In this document: piece after piece, positions 50,826-59,642 of the stretch
How the letters are laid out: every line of letters begins with the position of its first letter
Position numbering within the stretch: the stretch's first letter is position 1
Origin: Actinacidiphila acidipaludis
Lineage (GTDB): Bacteria > Actinomycetota > Actinomycetes > Streptomycetales > Streptomycetaceae
Reading direction: 5' to 3'
Assembly: GCF_019890725.1 (NCBI RefSeq)
Contig: NZ_JAINZZ010000001.1
Coordinates: forward strand, 310,001-374,000
Length of the DNA: 64,000 bases
Made by a program: the position numbers and the translations under genes
Notes under the pieces: model-generated
Told to the model about the DNA's origin: nothing
The model's database searches: none
Seen by the model: only the letters and a program-made list of their open reading frames with translations

Positions 50826-51025
50826 GATCCGTTCCTTCCCGGCGTCCGTTTGACAAGGAAAACCACAGTCGAATTTACTTGACGCGGCAATGAAATGCCA
50901 TGGGTCACCTGAACGCCCCCTGGGATGTCGAGCCGCCGGCGAGCGCAGCGAACGTGCTGCACCAGCGCATCGGCGCGTTGCGCAGGACCCTCGGATCTTT
51001 CCCTGCGCGACGGGCCGGGCGGACG

Positions 51026-51550
51026 TCAGTGCCCCAACGCGGCTTTCGCGGCCACGATGATCAGGCCGAGCAGCAGGTTGGCGACGCCCTCGCCCACCGC
51101 CAGCCGCCGGGACGCGCCGGCTCGGATCGCGCCGAGAGTCGCCCAGGTGACCTGCTGGGCGATGGCGACGCCGAGGGCCAGCCAGACGGTGCCCGGCAGG
51201 CCGAGAGTCAGCAGCGGGCTGACCGCCACCGCCACCGCGGGCAGCACCGCGGCCTCCACGATGGACCACTCGTGCCGAGCCACGCGCCGCCACTCACGGC
51301 GGTCGATCGGCCTGCCGACGATGCGCTCGCCGGCGATGTGCGCGTACACGTGCGCCACCCAGAAGACCACCCCGGTGACCAGCAGCAGCACGATCAGCTG
51401 AACCCGCGGGAAGTCCCCGACCGCACCCGCGGTGGCCACGACGGAGGCCGCCAGCAGGGAGCCGTAGACCGCTCCCGCATAGTCCGTACGGCCGGGGTGG
51501 GCCTCCTCGGGGCCTTCGGGGGGCATCCCGGAGGGGGGCGAAACGCTCAT
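51026..51550 (-). CDS. Integral membrane protein, 174 aa
   Basis: Four hydrophobic helices: YGSLLAASVVATAGAV, VQLIVLLLVTGVVFWVAHVYAHIAG (split), IVEAAVLPAVAVAVSP and a final GEGVANLLLGLIIVAAKAAL. A conserved-looking HVYAH...RREWRRVARHEW motif between helices 2 and 3 has several His residues. No known transporter family; found widely in actinomycetes as an uncharacterised protein. It is flanked by a flavoenzyme and a two-component system with no tight linkage. Confidence 0.7.
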   Translation of the reverse strand: MSVSPPSGMPPEGPEEAHPGRTDYAGAVYGSLLAASVVATAGAVGDFPRVQLIVLLLVTGVVFWVAHVYAHIAGERIVGRPIDRREWRRVARHEWSIVEAAVLPAVAVAVSPLLTLGLPGTVWLALGVAIAQQVTWATLGAIRAGASRRLAVGEGVANLLLGLIIVAAKAALGH

Positions 51551-51645
51551 TCGCCCACGATAGGGGCCGCTCGCGCACGCTCCGGCGACCGTCGCCGTCC
51601 CGCCGCGTCACGCCCACGCCGGCACGGTGCCGATCGCGGAGTCCG

Positions 51646-52314
51646 TCAGGGCGGCGAAGGCGGTACGAGGGCGTGCTCGTAGGCGAAGATGACGGCGTGG
51701 ACCCGGTCGCGCAGCCCGAGTTTCTCCGTGACGTGACCGAGGTGCGTCTTCACGGTCGTCTCCGCGATTCCCAGCATCCTGCCGATCTCGGTGTTGGACC
51801 GTCCGGCCACCACGAGATCGAAGACCTCGCGCTCGCGTGGTGTGAGCCGGGCCAGCGCGGCAGGCGGACGCGCGGGCCGTGCCCGGCCGGCTGCGAAGGC
51901 CTCGATCAGGCGGATCGTCACGGACGGCGAGAGCAGAGCGCCGCCCCGCGCTGCGACACGGATGCCGTGCAGGAGTTCCTCCGGCGGGGCGTGCTTGAGG
52001 AGGAAGCCGCGGGCACCCGCACGCAGGGCGTCGAAGACGTACTCGTCCAGGTCGTAGGTCGTCAGGACGACCACCTGGGACGCGGACCCGGTGCCGGCCG
52101 TCCTGATCCGCCGGGTGGCTTCGAGACCGTCCATCAGCGGCATCCTGATGTCCATGAGCACCACGTCCGGGACGAGTTCGGCCGCCAGCCGGACCGCCCC
52201 CCGCCCGTCGTGCGCCTGCCCCACGACGGCCAGATCGGGCTGACTGTCCACCAGCATCGCGAGTCCGGCGCGCACGACGGCCTGGTCGTCGGCGATCAGT
52301 ACGGTGACCGTCAC
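51646..52314 (-). CDS. NarL/LuxR-family response regulator (module B)
   Basis: A 222-aa response regulator. The receiver domain has acidic residues ADD near residue 8, phosphoacceptor Asp in VVLMDIRMP (near 55) and Lys in FLLKHA. The C-terminal LuxR HTH is LTPREREVFDLVVAGRSNTEIGRMLGIAETTVK (split). GTG start overlaps the kinase stop (GTGA), so the pair is co-translated. It probably controls the adjacent ABC transporter genes. Confidence 0.9.
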   Translation of the reverse strand: MTVTVLIADDQAVVRAGLAMLVDSQPDLAVVGQAHDGRGAVRLAAELVPDVVLMDIRMPLMDGLEATRRIRTAGTGSASQVVVLTTYDLDEYVFDALRAGARGFLLKHAPPEELLHGIRVAARGGALLSPSVTIRLIEAFAAGRARPARPPAALARLTPREREVFDLVVAGRSNTEIGRMLGIAETTVKTHLGHVTEKLGLRDRVHAVIFAYEHALVPPSPP

Positions 52315-53486
52315 GCGGAGCCTCCCGGGAGGCCGTAGGGGAGGTGGGCGTGGACGGCGAATCCGCCGTCGGGCAGCGCGGTCGCGGTCATGCTCCCGCC
52401 GTGGAGCTGAGCCCGTTCGCGCATGCCGGTCATCCCGAGCCGGGAGGTCACCGGCGCCCGCCGGCCGGACGATGACGAGGAGAAGACTGTAGCCGGGCGC
52501 CCGTTGACGACGGAGAGGTCGAGCCCCTGCGGCTGGTAGCGCAGCACGACCTGGGCCGCCGCGCCCGGAGCATGCCGGATCACGTTCGTGAGCGCCTCCT
52601 GCACGATCCGGTAGGCCGCGAGTTCGGTGCCCGGCGACAGCTGACGTGCCGCTCCGGTGACCGCGAACCCGGTCTCGACCCCGGCATCGCACGCGGTGGC
52701 GATCAGCGACGGCAGTTCCGCCAGGCAGGGTGCCGGAGTGCGCGCCGCGGGCTCGCCGTCGCGCCGCAGGACGCCGAGCAGATGCCCCAGTTCGACGGTG
52801 GCCTCGCGGGCCAGGCGCTCGACCGTCCCGAGCGTCTCGACGGCCGCCCCCTGCGAGCCGGCGGCGCCGGTGCCCGCAGCGATCCTCACCGCGCCCGCCT
52901 GGATGGTGATGGCGGAGAGCTGGTGGGCGAGAACATCGTGCAACTCCCGTGCGATGCGCCTTCGTTCTGCCGCCTGGGCCGCTTCCACGGCGGCCTCTGC
53001 CGCCAGGCGCCGGGACGCGGCCGCATCGCCCGCGAGAAGCCCGGCCGCGAGCAGTACGCCCGGCATCCCGATGACCATGCGCACCTGGTAGCTCGCCAGG
53101 GCCGCCAGCCCGGCCACCGCCCCTGCCGCGAACAGCGGCCATGCGTGACGGCGGCCGAAGGCGCTGTACGCGCCGACCGCGTAGCCGGTGGCGGCGACGG
53201 CCGCCACCGCCGACACGGTGTGCAGCCCCAGGGCGGTACGCACGGCCAGAGCCCCGAGGGCGAGCGCGAGTCCGGTACCCGGGAGTCGCCGCCGCCAGAT
53301 CGACGGCACGGACTGCACAAGGGCCAGCGCGAGAAATCCGCAGACGGCCGCTCCCGTACCGCCGTGTCCCGGTGGCCGCCAGGGCCAGGGCACGTCCGCC
53401 GACGCCCAGCTCAGCAGCACTGCGGCCAGCAGCAGGTCCGCCCCGTTCCGGGCGGCGACAGCGCGCATTCGGGCGACGCACGGCAT
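52311..53486 (-). CDS. Sensor histidine kinase, NarL-type (module B)
   Basis: A 391-aa kinase with about six N-terminal membrane helices and no extracellular loop of note, then HisKA_3 dimerisation motif RRRIARELHDVLAHQLSAI (phospho-His in ELHDV) and HATPase_c (YRIVQEALTNVIRHA, GLGM-like SRLGMTGMRERA). The absence of a large sensor domain is typical of kinases that sense through a partner ABC transporter. The gene starts 21 bases after the stop of the ABC permease. Confidence 0.88.
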   Translation of the reverse strand: MPCVARMRAVAARNGADLLLAAVLLSWASADVPWPWRPPGHGGTGAAVCGFLALALVQSVPSIWRRRLPGTGLALALGALAVRTALGLHTVSAVAAVAATGYAVGAYSAFGRRHAWPLFAAGAVAGLAALASYQVRMVIGMPGVLLAAGLLAGDAAASRRLAAEAAVEAAQAAERRRIARELHDVLAHQLSAITIQAGAVRIAAGTGAAGSQGAAVETLGTVERLAREATVELGHLLGVLRRDGEPAARTPAPCLAELPSLIATACDAGVETGFAVTGAARQLSPGTELAAYRIVQEALTNVIRHAPGAAAQVVLRYQPQGLDLSVVNGRPATVFSSSSSGRRAPVTSRLGMTGMRERAQLHGGSMTATALPDGGFAVHAHLPYGLPGGSA

Positions 53487-53506
53487 GACGTGAGCGTACG
53501 CCCGGA

Positions 53507-54464
53507 TCAACCGGTCACGTCCAGACGCCGGAACACCACCGCCGCGGCCGCGGCACAGGCCAGGAACAGCCCGGTCACGCCCGCCAGGCCCAGCGTGTGA
53601 CCGGGCGCAGCGCCCCCGGTGTCGATGAACCGGGACCAGAAGTTGTCCGGGAGGTTGCTGACCGACCCCTGGCCGGCCGCGAATCCCATCCACCCCTGGA
53701 TCCAGGTCGCCGGCGTCCAGCGCCCCGACCCCGGCAACGTCGCGGCGATCAGCATGGCGAGGACGGCCGCGGCGGTGGCGGCCATCGTGCCGATCGTGCC
53801 CCGGGTGAGCACACCGGCCAGCAGTCCCAGCGCGGCGAAGGCGGCCAGCACGAGCAGCGAACGCCCGGCCTGGGTACCGGCCCACGTCACGGCGTGGTGC
53901 GTCCGTTCATGCGGATCGGGCAGATGGTCCACGGCACGGATCACGGGTCCGGCGACCGCCAGGGAGGCCCAGCAGGCGCAGACCATGCCCGCTCCGGTGA
54001 TCCACAGGGCGGCCAGTTTCGCCAGCATGACCCGGTGCCGGCGGCCGTTCTGCGTGAGCACGTTCTTCAGTCCGGCCCGACCACTCGCCACCTACGTGCC
54101 CGCCGGCCAGCAGGGACAGCGCCAGCGCCCCCGGCAGCGACGCCATGAGGCCGGCCGCCTCGGCTCCGGCGGCGATCGGGTCCAGTTGCGCCGCCGTCCT
54201 GGCGGCGGCGGCCGTGCCGTCGGCGCGCTCTGCTGCCCTCCGCCGGCGCTGCATCGCCTGCGCCTGCGTGCACGCCGGTCCGGCGGGCAGCCGCATGACA
54301 GCACACGACGGCATGGCTCCGCCTCCCGCGTCGCTCATTCCCCGCCGGGCGTTGTCCGCGCCCCCGACCGCGAGCAGAACGCAGAAGACCGCTGCGGCCG
54401 TCATCACCGCCCAGGTCAGCGGCCGGTTCAGGGCGGCCAGTTCAGCGCGGAGCAGTCGCATCAC
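53507..54464 (-). pseudogene. ABC-2-type permease split by a frameshift
   Basis: From ATG 54464 the frame reads MMRLLRAELAALNRPLTWAV, a first membrane helix and a linker up to GGEWSGRT, then loses sense. LKNVLTQNGRRHRVMLAKLAALW and four more hydrophobic segments follow in another frame to 53507. The switch is near 54070 and fits either two missing bases or one extra base. Intact homologues are about 310 aa with six helices. It belongs to the ATPase gene at 54442-55359, which overlaps its start. As it stands, module B would lack a functional permease unless the lesion is an assembly error. Confidence 0.75.
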
Positions 54465-55359
54465 CGGCCACCTCCCCGTCGCTCGTCGTCAGATCGAGGA
54501 AGGCGTCCTCCAGGTCCGACCGTTCGACGCGGATCTGGTGGGCCCACACCCCGGCCCGTCCCAGCAGCTCGTTGACGGCGCGACCGTCACCGGCCCCGAC
54601 CAACAGGGCGTCAGGACCCTTGTCACGCACCGGGAAGCGTGCCGCCAGCAGGGTTCGTGCCTCCGTCCGGTCGGCCGGCGCGAGAACCACCCGGACCACG
54701 GCGGCCGTCATGTCCCGCGGCCGGCCCTCGGCGACGACGCGCCCGGAGGCGACCACGGCCACCCGGTCGCAGAGCTGCTCGACCTCCGTCAGCTGATGGC
54801 TGGACAGGAACACGGTGGTCCCGCGGTCGGCGAGCGAACGCATGGTGGCCCTGAACTCCCGTACCGCCGCGGGGTCCATGCCGTTCATGGGCTCGTCGAG
54901 CAGGACGACCGACGGGTCCCGCATCAGTGCCAGGGCCAGGCCGAGTCGCTGGCGCATGCCCTGGGAGTAGGTCTTCACCTTGCGGTCGGCGACGGACGTC
55001 AGGCCGGCGTTCTCCAGGGCGCCGGCGACCGCGTCCGTGTGCGGGAGGGGCGGGCCGTGCAAGGCCAGCACCTCGAGGTTGCGCCGCCCCGTCATCCACG
55101 GGTGGAAGGCCGGTTCCTCGATCATCGCCCCGACCCGCGCGAGACCGTCCGGGTCCGGCAGCGCCCGGCCGTTCAGCCACGCCCGGCCGGACGTCGGCCG
55201 GACCAGTCCCAGCAGCATCCGCATCGTGGTGGTCTTCCCTGACCCGTTCGGCCCGAGGAACCCGTACACCTGCGCTTCCCCGACCGCCAGATCCAGTCCG
55301 TCCACGGCGGCGGCCCCGCCATAGCTCTTGCTGAGCCCCGCACAACGAATGGTCTCCAC
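54442..55359 (-). CDS. ABC transporter ATP-binding protein (module B)
   Basis: A 305-aa ATPase. Walker A GPNGSGKTT, signature TYSQGMRQRLGLA, Walker B VVLLDEPMNGMDP and H-loop SSHQL are all intact. The C-terminal extension of about 80 residues is typical of drug or lantibiotic-type exporters. GTG at 55359 is chosen because of GGAGGAAGG upstream. It overlaps the permease start by 23 bases. The DNA just upstream has TTCCGA repeats, possible response-regulator contacts. Confidence 0.88.
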   Translation of the reverse strand: METIRCAGLSKSYGGAAAVDGLDLAVGEAQVYGFLGPNGSGKTTTMRMLLGLVRPTSGRAWLNGRALPDPDGLARVGAMIEEPAFHPWMTGRRNLEVLALHGPPLPHTDAVAGALENAGLTSVADRKVKTYSQGMRQRLGLALALMRDPSVVLLDEPMNGMDPAAVREFRATMRSLADRGTTVFLSSHQLTEVEQLCDRVAVVASGRVVAEGRPRDMTAAVVRVVLAPADRTEARTLLAARFPVRDKGPDALLVGAGDGRAVNELLGRAGVWAHQIRVERSDLEDAFLDLTTSDGEVAGDATAPR

Positions 55360-55414
55360 CGGAGCCTTCCTCCCGCGTCGTCGCCCGACCCCGTCCCGAC
55401 CGACGTTAGAAGCG

Positions 55415-55442
55415 TCCTTCCGACAGGTAATCGGACTTCCGA
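55415..55442 (-). promoter_or_regulatory. Candidate response-regulator site for module B
   Basis: TCGGACTTCCGA (55431-55442) is a palindrome with 5-bp arms. The word CTTCCGA recurs at 55417-55423 and 55436-55442. A -10-like TAACGT on the minus strand lies just downstream, near 55406. Placement is right for a NarL-type activator. Confidence 0.35.
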
Positions 55443-55517
55443 TGGGGCGGCTCTCATCCATTCGTCGAGAAGGTGGGGGCGGCCGCGCCGGCGATCAGCG
55501 CGCCCAGCGGCACCCGG

Positions 55518-56147
55518 TCACACGAGACCGTGCTGGTAGGCGGCGACGACGGCTTGGACCCGGTCGCGCAGTTCCAGTTTGGCGAGCATCCGGGAGACAT
55601 GCGTCTTGACGGTCGCTTCGCCGACCACCAGCGCGGCGGCGATCTCCGCGTTGGTCATGCCGTGGGCGATCATGCGCAGCACCTGGGTCTCGCGATCGCT
55701 GAGGGCGTCGAAGCGTGGCGGACGGGCGGGCGCGGCCAGGGCGGGAAGCGCGCGGCGGATCAGGGCGCGCGTGACGGCCGGATCCAGGAGCGCCTCGCCG
55801 GCGGCGACGACCCGGACGGCGTGGACCAGTTGTTCGGGGGTGGCGTCCTTGAGGAGAAAGCCGCTGGCTCCGGCCTGCAGCGCCTGGGCGACGTGGTCGT
55901 CGCTGCCGAAGGTGGTGAGGATGAGGACCTTGCACCCCCTCAGTTCACGTGTGGCCGCGATGCCGTCCGTCCCGGGCATCTGGATGTCCATCATGATCAC
56001 GTCGGGCGACAGCTCTCGGGCCCGCCGGACGGCGGTGGCCCCGTCCGCCGCCTCGCCGACGACGGTGATGTCGGGCTGCGCGCCGAGGATCATGGCGAAT
56101 CCCTGGCGCATGAGGGGCTGGTCGTCGACGACGAGGACACGGATCAT
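55518..56147 (-). CDS. NarL/LuxR-family response regulator (module A)
   Basis: A 209-aa response regulator: acidic VDDQ near residue 9, phosphoacceptor Asp in VIMMDIQMP (near 54), Lys in FLLKDA, and LuxR HTH with LSDRETQVLRMIAHGMTNAEIAAALVV (split). It overlaps the kinase stop by four bases. It is a paralogue of the regulator at 51646. Confidence 0.9.
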   Translation of the reverse strand: MIRVLVVDDQPLMRQGFAMILGAQPDITVVGEAADGATAVRRARELSPDVIMMDIQMPGTDGIAATRELRGCKVLILTTFGSDDHVAQALQAGASGFLLKDATPEQLVHAVRVVAAGEALLDPAVTRALIRRALPALAAPARPPRFDALSDRETQVLRMIAHGMTNAEIAAALVVGEATVKTHVSRMLAKLELRDRVQAVVAAYQHGLV

Positions 56148-57316
56148 GGTTCTCCCCGGAGACGCAGGGTGGCACGCAGGGCGAAACCGCCGCCCGGTAC
56201 GTGACCGGCCGCGAGTTCGCCGCCGAACAGGGCTGTGCGGTGCCGGATGCCCTCCAGACCGTGTCCTCCGGAGCCGAGGCGGTCGTCGGGCGGCGCCGAA
56301 GGACGGCTGTTGGTGACGCGCAGGTCCAACAGGCGCCCGTCACCGCGGATCTCCACCCTCGTCGGGACCTGACCGGCATGTTTGACGACGTTGGTCAGCG
56401 CCTCCTGGACGATCCGGTAGGCGGTGATGCCGGCCGTTCGCGTCAGCGGGCCGGACACGTCGACGGCGAGCTGGACGGGCAGTCCGGCGGTTCGCAGCCG
56501 TTCGCACAGGACGGACACGTCGTCCAGGCCGGGCGGCGGCCCGCCGGCCGGGTCGCCGCCGTCGCTCTCGTCCCGCGGGTCACCGAGCACGGCGACCAGG
56601 CGCCGCATCTCGGTCATCGCCTCGCGTCCGCCCTCGATCATGCTCGTCAGGACCGGGTAGCCGGGATGATCGCCGGGCAGCGTGCTGCGGACGGCGCCGG
56701 CCTGCACCACCAGCAGGCTGACGTGGTGCCCGATCACGTCGTGCAGTTCACGGGCGATCCATACGCGCTGCGACAGCACGGCTCGTTCTGCCAGCAACAG
56801 CCGCTCACGCTCCGCCTGTTCGGCACGTGCCGAAGCCGTCTCCAGCGCGGCCCGGCGCTCCCCCGCGTAGAGCCCGACCGTGACGGCCACCAGCAGGAGC
56901 GCTGCCAGCACCACGTACTGCTCCGGTGTGTGGGTGCGGCCGGCGCGCTCGCCGAGGGCGTAGCAGCAGAGCACTCCCGCACCGGCCGCGGCGGAGGTCT
57001 GCCACGAACGTCGGGAGGCGAGGGTGTACAGGGCCACCGCGGGCAGCAGCGGCCCGATCGTCGTCCGGTCGGCGACCGCCGCGGCCGCAGCACCGAGAAC
57101 GGTGACGACGGCGAGGACCGGCAGCGGGCGCTGTCTTCGCAGCGTGAGCGCCGCCACGGCGAGGAGCTCCGCGGCACACACCGCACCCGCCCGCCACCCG
57201 CTGCCGCCGTCGTGCAGCGCGACCACGGCTCCCACCCCCGCCATCGCGGCGAACGTGCAGGTGACGGCCAGGTCACCCGCACGTCCCCAGGACATCCGCC
57301 ACGTCACCGGGCTCAC
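56144..57316 (-). CDS. Sensor histidine kinase, NarL-type (module A)
   Basis: A 390-aa kinase with about five hydrophobic helices in the first 150 residues, HisKA_3 motif VWIARELHDVIGHHVSLLVVQAG (split; phospho-His in ELHDV) and HATPase_c (YRIVQEALTNVVKHAG, GSGGHGLEGIRHR). GTG at 57316 overlaps the stop of the permease (GTGA), so transporter and sensor are translated as a unit. No periplasmic sensor domain is visible, again suggesting intramembrane sensing with the transporter. Confidence 0.88.
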   Translation of the reverse strand: MSPVTWRMSWGRAGDLAVTCTFAAMAGVGAVVALHDGGSGWRAGAVCAAELLAVAALTLRRQRPLPVLAVVTVLGAAAAAVADRTTIGPLLPAVALYTLASRRSWQTSAAAGAGVLCCYALGERAGRTHTPEQYVVLAALLLVAVTVGLYAGERRAALETASARAEQAERERLLLAERAVLSQRVWIARELHDVIGHHVSLLVVQAGAVRSTLPGDHPGYPVLTSMIEGGREAMTEMRRLVAVLGDPRDESDGGDPAGGPPPGLDDVSVLCERLRTAGLPVQLAVDVSGPLTRTAGITAYRIVQEALTNVVKHAGQVPTRVEIRGDGRLLDLRVTNSRPSAPPDDRLGSGGHGLEGIRHRTALFGGELAAGHVPGGGFALRATLRLRGEP

Positions 57317-58125
57317 GCGTCCCGGCGAACGGTCCGCCACGCGCCCGCCGCGAGTCCGGCGGCGGCCCACGCGACCATCACCGCCGCCGCCCCCCACACC
57401 GGCATCGCGACCACGTGGGTCCCGCCGACCGCGGCCGGGACCAGACGGTCGACCGGCGCCGAGGACAGCCCCATGCGCAGCGACCCCAGTCCGCCGGCAT
57501 GCTCCAGCACCCGGCCCAGCGCCAGGTTCCAGCACAGCAGCAGTCCCACGGCGACGGTCCGTGAGGCCAGCGCCGACGACAAGCCGACCGCCAGAAGCGT
57601 CCAGACACCGGCGGCGGCCACCGCTGCGGCCAAGCATCGCCCGAGCGTGTCCGCGGACGGCGCTCGCTCCGGGCCGGCGAACACGATCGCCCCCGTTGCG
57701 GTCACCGCGAAAGCGAGGACGGTGAACACCCCGGTCACCACCAGCGCGGCGGGCACGCGCACCGCGAACAGGGCGGCGCGCGAGCGGCCGGTGGACGCGA
57801 GGTCGCGGAACACCCCGGCAGCGGTGTCGCCGCCGCCGGCCGCGGTACCGATCATCACGGCCGCCACCCCTCCCAGATAGCCGAGCAGCATCATCGCGTC
57901 GGCCAGTCCCCGCAGTCCACCGGCTGGGGCGTGATGGGCCGGATCCGCCGCGTGCTGCAGAGCCCCCAGCACGTAGAAGGCCACTTGACCGCCGGCCGAC
58001 AGAACACCCGACCAGATCATCAGCCCCCGCCGCCGGTACAGTTTGAGCAGTTCCGCCCCTGTCATGCGGAGCAGCGTTCCCGCCACCGCGCCGCCTCCCC
58101 GAGCATCCCCGCCGTCGTCGTTCAT
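57313..58125 (-). CDS. ABC-2-type permease (module A)
   Basis: A 270-aa protein with six hydrophobic helices. It begins with a cytoplasmic ABC-2 coupling helix (RMTGAELLKLYRRRGLMIWSG, split) and carries GVFRDLASTGRSRAALFAVRVPAA between helices 2 and 3, as in ABC-2 exporters. It is intact, in contrast to the module B permease. ATGA overlaps on both sides tie it to the ATPase and the kinase. Confidence 0.85.
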   Translation of the reverse strand: MNDDGGDARGGGAVAGTLLRMTGAELLKLYRRRGLMIWSGVLSAGGQVAFYVLGALQHAADPAHHAPAGGLRGLADAMMLLGYLGGVAAVMIGTAAGGGDTAAGVFRDLASTGRSRAALFAVRVPAALVVTGVFTVLAFAVTATGAIVFAGPERAPSADTLGRCLAAAVAAAGVWTLLAVGLSSALASRTVAVGLLLCWNLALGRVLEHAGGLGSLRMGLSSAPVDRLVPAAVGGTHVVAMPVWGAAAVMVAWAAAGLAAGAWRTVRRDA

Positions 58126-59090
58126 CGCACTTCCTCCCCCGCGTTCGACAGGATCTGCAGAAAACGTTCCTCGAGCGTGGCGCGCACCGGCTCCAGCCGG
58201 CCCACGCAGATGTCCGCCCGCACCAGCAGCCGGTTCAGGGATGCGGCCGTGCAGCCTGGACGCGGCGTCACCCGCAGCAGACCGTCGCCCTCCACGCTGA
58301 TCCCGGCCACCGTGTCCTGGGCGCTGAGGAGTTCCATCGCCCGGGCCGCCTCCGTGCAGCCGACGAGAACCTGCTCGTCCGCGCCGACGAGCCCGGGTAC
58401 CGGGCCCTGGGCGATCAACCGCCCCCGGTCGATGACCGCCACCGCGTCGCAGGTCTTCTCCACCTCGTCCAGCAGGTGCGAGCTGATCACCACGGTGCGG
58501 CCCTCGCCGACGAGCGTCCGGATCATCTCCCGCATTCCGATGATCCCCGCCGGGTCGAGCCCGTTCATCGGTTCGTCCAGGATCAGCAGCAGCGGATCGC
58601 TCAGCAGGCACCGGGCGATCCCCAGACGCTGGCGCATGCCCAGCGAGTAGCCCGCCACCCGTTCGTCCGCACGGCCCGCGAGCCCCACCCGTTCCAGTAA
58701 GGTCCCCACCCGCTGTCCGGCCTCGCGGCCGCGGACCGCCGCGGCGACGCGCAGGTTCTCACGCCCGGTCAGATGTCCGTGGAAGCGCGGCTCCTCGACC
58801 ACTGCCCCCACCCGGGCGAGCACCCGTGCCCGGGCCGCCGGCATCGGCCGGCCCAGCACGCGGACCGAACCGGACGTCGCCGCGGTCAGCCCCAGCACGG
58901 TCCGGATCAGCGTCGTCTTGCCCGCACCGTTCGCTCCCAGCAGCCCGAACGCGCACCCGCCCGGTACCGCCAAGTCCAGCCCGGAAAGGGCGGCCCGATC
59001 CCCGAACCGTTTCGTCAGCCCCGAGGTCTCGATGACCGGGACCGGACCCACGCCCGTTGCGCCGCCCAGCGGCGCCTTCGCCTTGTCCAT
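58122..59090 (-). CDS. ABC transporter ATP-binding protein (module A)
   Basis: A 322-aa ATPase. Walker A GANGAGKTT, signature YSLGMRQRLGIA, Walker B LLILDEPMNGLDP and H-loop SSHLL are intact, followed by a C-terminal domain of about 90 residues. It heads a four-gene operon ATPase, permease, kinase, regulator with overlapping ends. The -10 box TAGCGT ends 7 bases before the ATG, predicting leaderless mRNA. Confidence 0.88.
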   Translation of the reverse strand: MDKAKAPLGGATGVGPVPVIETSGLTKRFGDRAALSGLDLAVPGGCAFGLLGANGAGKTTLIRTVLGLTAATSGSVRVLGRPMPAARARVLARVGAVVEEPRFHGHLTGRENLRVAAAVRGREAGQRVGTLLERVGLAGRADERVAGYSLGMRQRLGIARCLLSDPLLLILDEPMNGLDPAGIIGMREMIRTLVGEGRTVVISSHLLDEVEKTCDAVAVIDRGRLIAQGPVPGLVGADEQVLVGCTEAARAMELLSAQDTVAGISVEGDGLLRVTPRPGCTAASLNRLLVRADICVGRLEPVRATLEERFLQILSNAGEEVR

Positions 59091-59096
59091 GCTGCA

Positions 59097-59102
59097 ACGC
59101 TA
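59097..59102 (-). promoter_or_regulatory. -10 box for leaderless module A transcript
   Basis: TAGCGT on the minus strand places the expected transcription start exactly on the A of the ATPase start codon (59090). No good -35 box is visible, and there is no ribosome site. Confidence 0.5.
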
Positions 59103-59241
59103 GGCATGCGCCGGCCGCCGGCCATCCGGCCCGCGACGGAACGTGGTCGTCATCCTGCGGACTACACCGCCGCGGGGCTCCGCCCCCAGGACGACCCGCG
59201 GCACGGACCCGTGAGCGAGCGGGCCGGAGCCGGGAGCCCGG

Positions 59242-59592
59242 TCAGCCGTTGGCTGCCGGACCGTCGCCGGAGTCGATGGAGAAGTACTCCAGGGTGCCGC
59301 TGACGTCGAGAAGCCGGTACACGGCGGGCTGCAACGGACCCGTGATCACCAGGTGACGGCCGTCGGCGTCATGACGGCGTCGCCAGAGCAGCAAGGCGTT
59401 GAGGAGTGTGCTGTCGGCGAAGGTGACCTGACTCAGGTCCACGACCGTGGTCCGGAGTCCGGAGTCCGCGGCGTCCCGCCCCGCCCTCTCGACATCTTCG
59501 GCGTCCTGATAATCCAGTTCCCCCCGCAGCGTGAGGACGCACACCTCCGCTTCCGCACTGACGTGAACTTTTCCGACAAAGGCTGCAGGCAT
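59242..59592 (-). CDS. STAS-domain anti-sigma factor antagonist
   Basis: A 116-aa STAS protein. The strand-helix pattern includes VCVLTLRGELDYQDAEDVERA (split) and the phosphorylation-site region VVDLSQVTFADSTLLNALLLW, where the DS motif (Ser in FADST) is the residue normally phosphorylated by anti-sigma kinases. It would free a sigma factor when unphosphorylated. ATG at 59592 is the best start; a longer frame upstream is not coding-like. Its neighbours are an anti-sigma-type ATPase and another HATPase. Confidence 0.85.
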   Translation of the reverse strand: MPAAFVGKVHVSAEAEVCVLTLRGELDYQDAEDVERAGRDAADSGLRTTVVDLSQVTFADSTLLNALLLWRRRHDADGRHLVITGPLQPAVYRLLDVSGTLEYFSIDSGDGPAANG

Positions 59593-59642
59593 CCGGCCAT
59601 GGTCACACCGAAACGCCGCAAAGGCCAATGACGTGGGATGAA

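Noticed and set aside
50826..51025. Dyad-like GTCGAATTTACTTGAC before the nitronate monooxygenase-like gene as a regulator site
   Set aside because: Arms match only partly and no neighbouring regulator exists; too weak to list as a feature.
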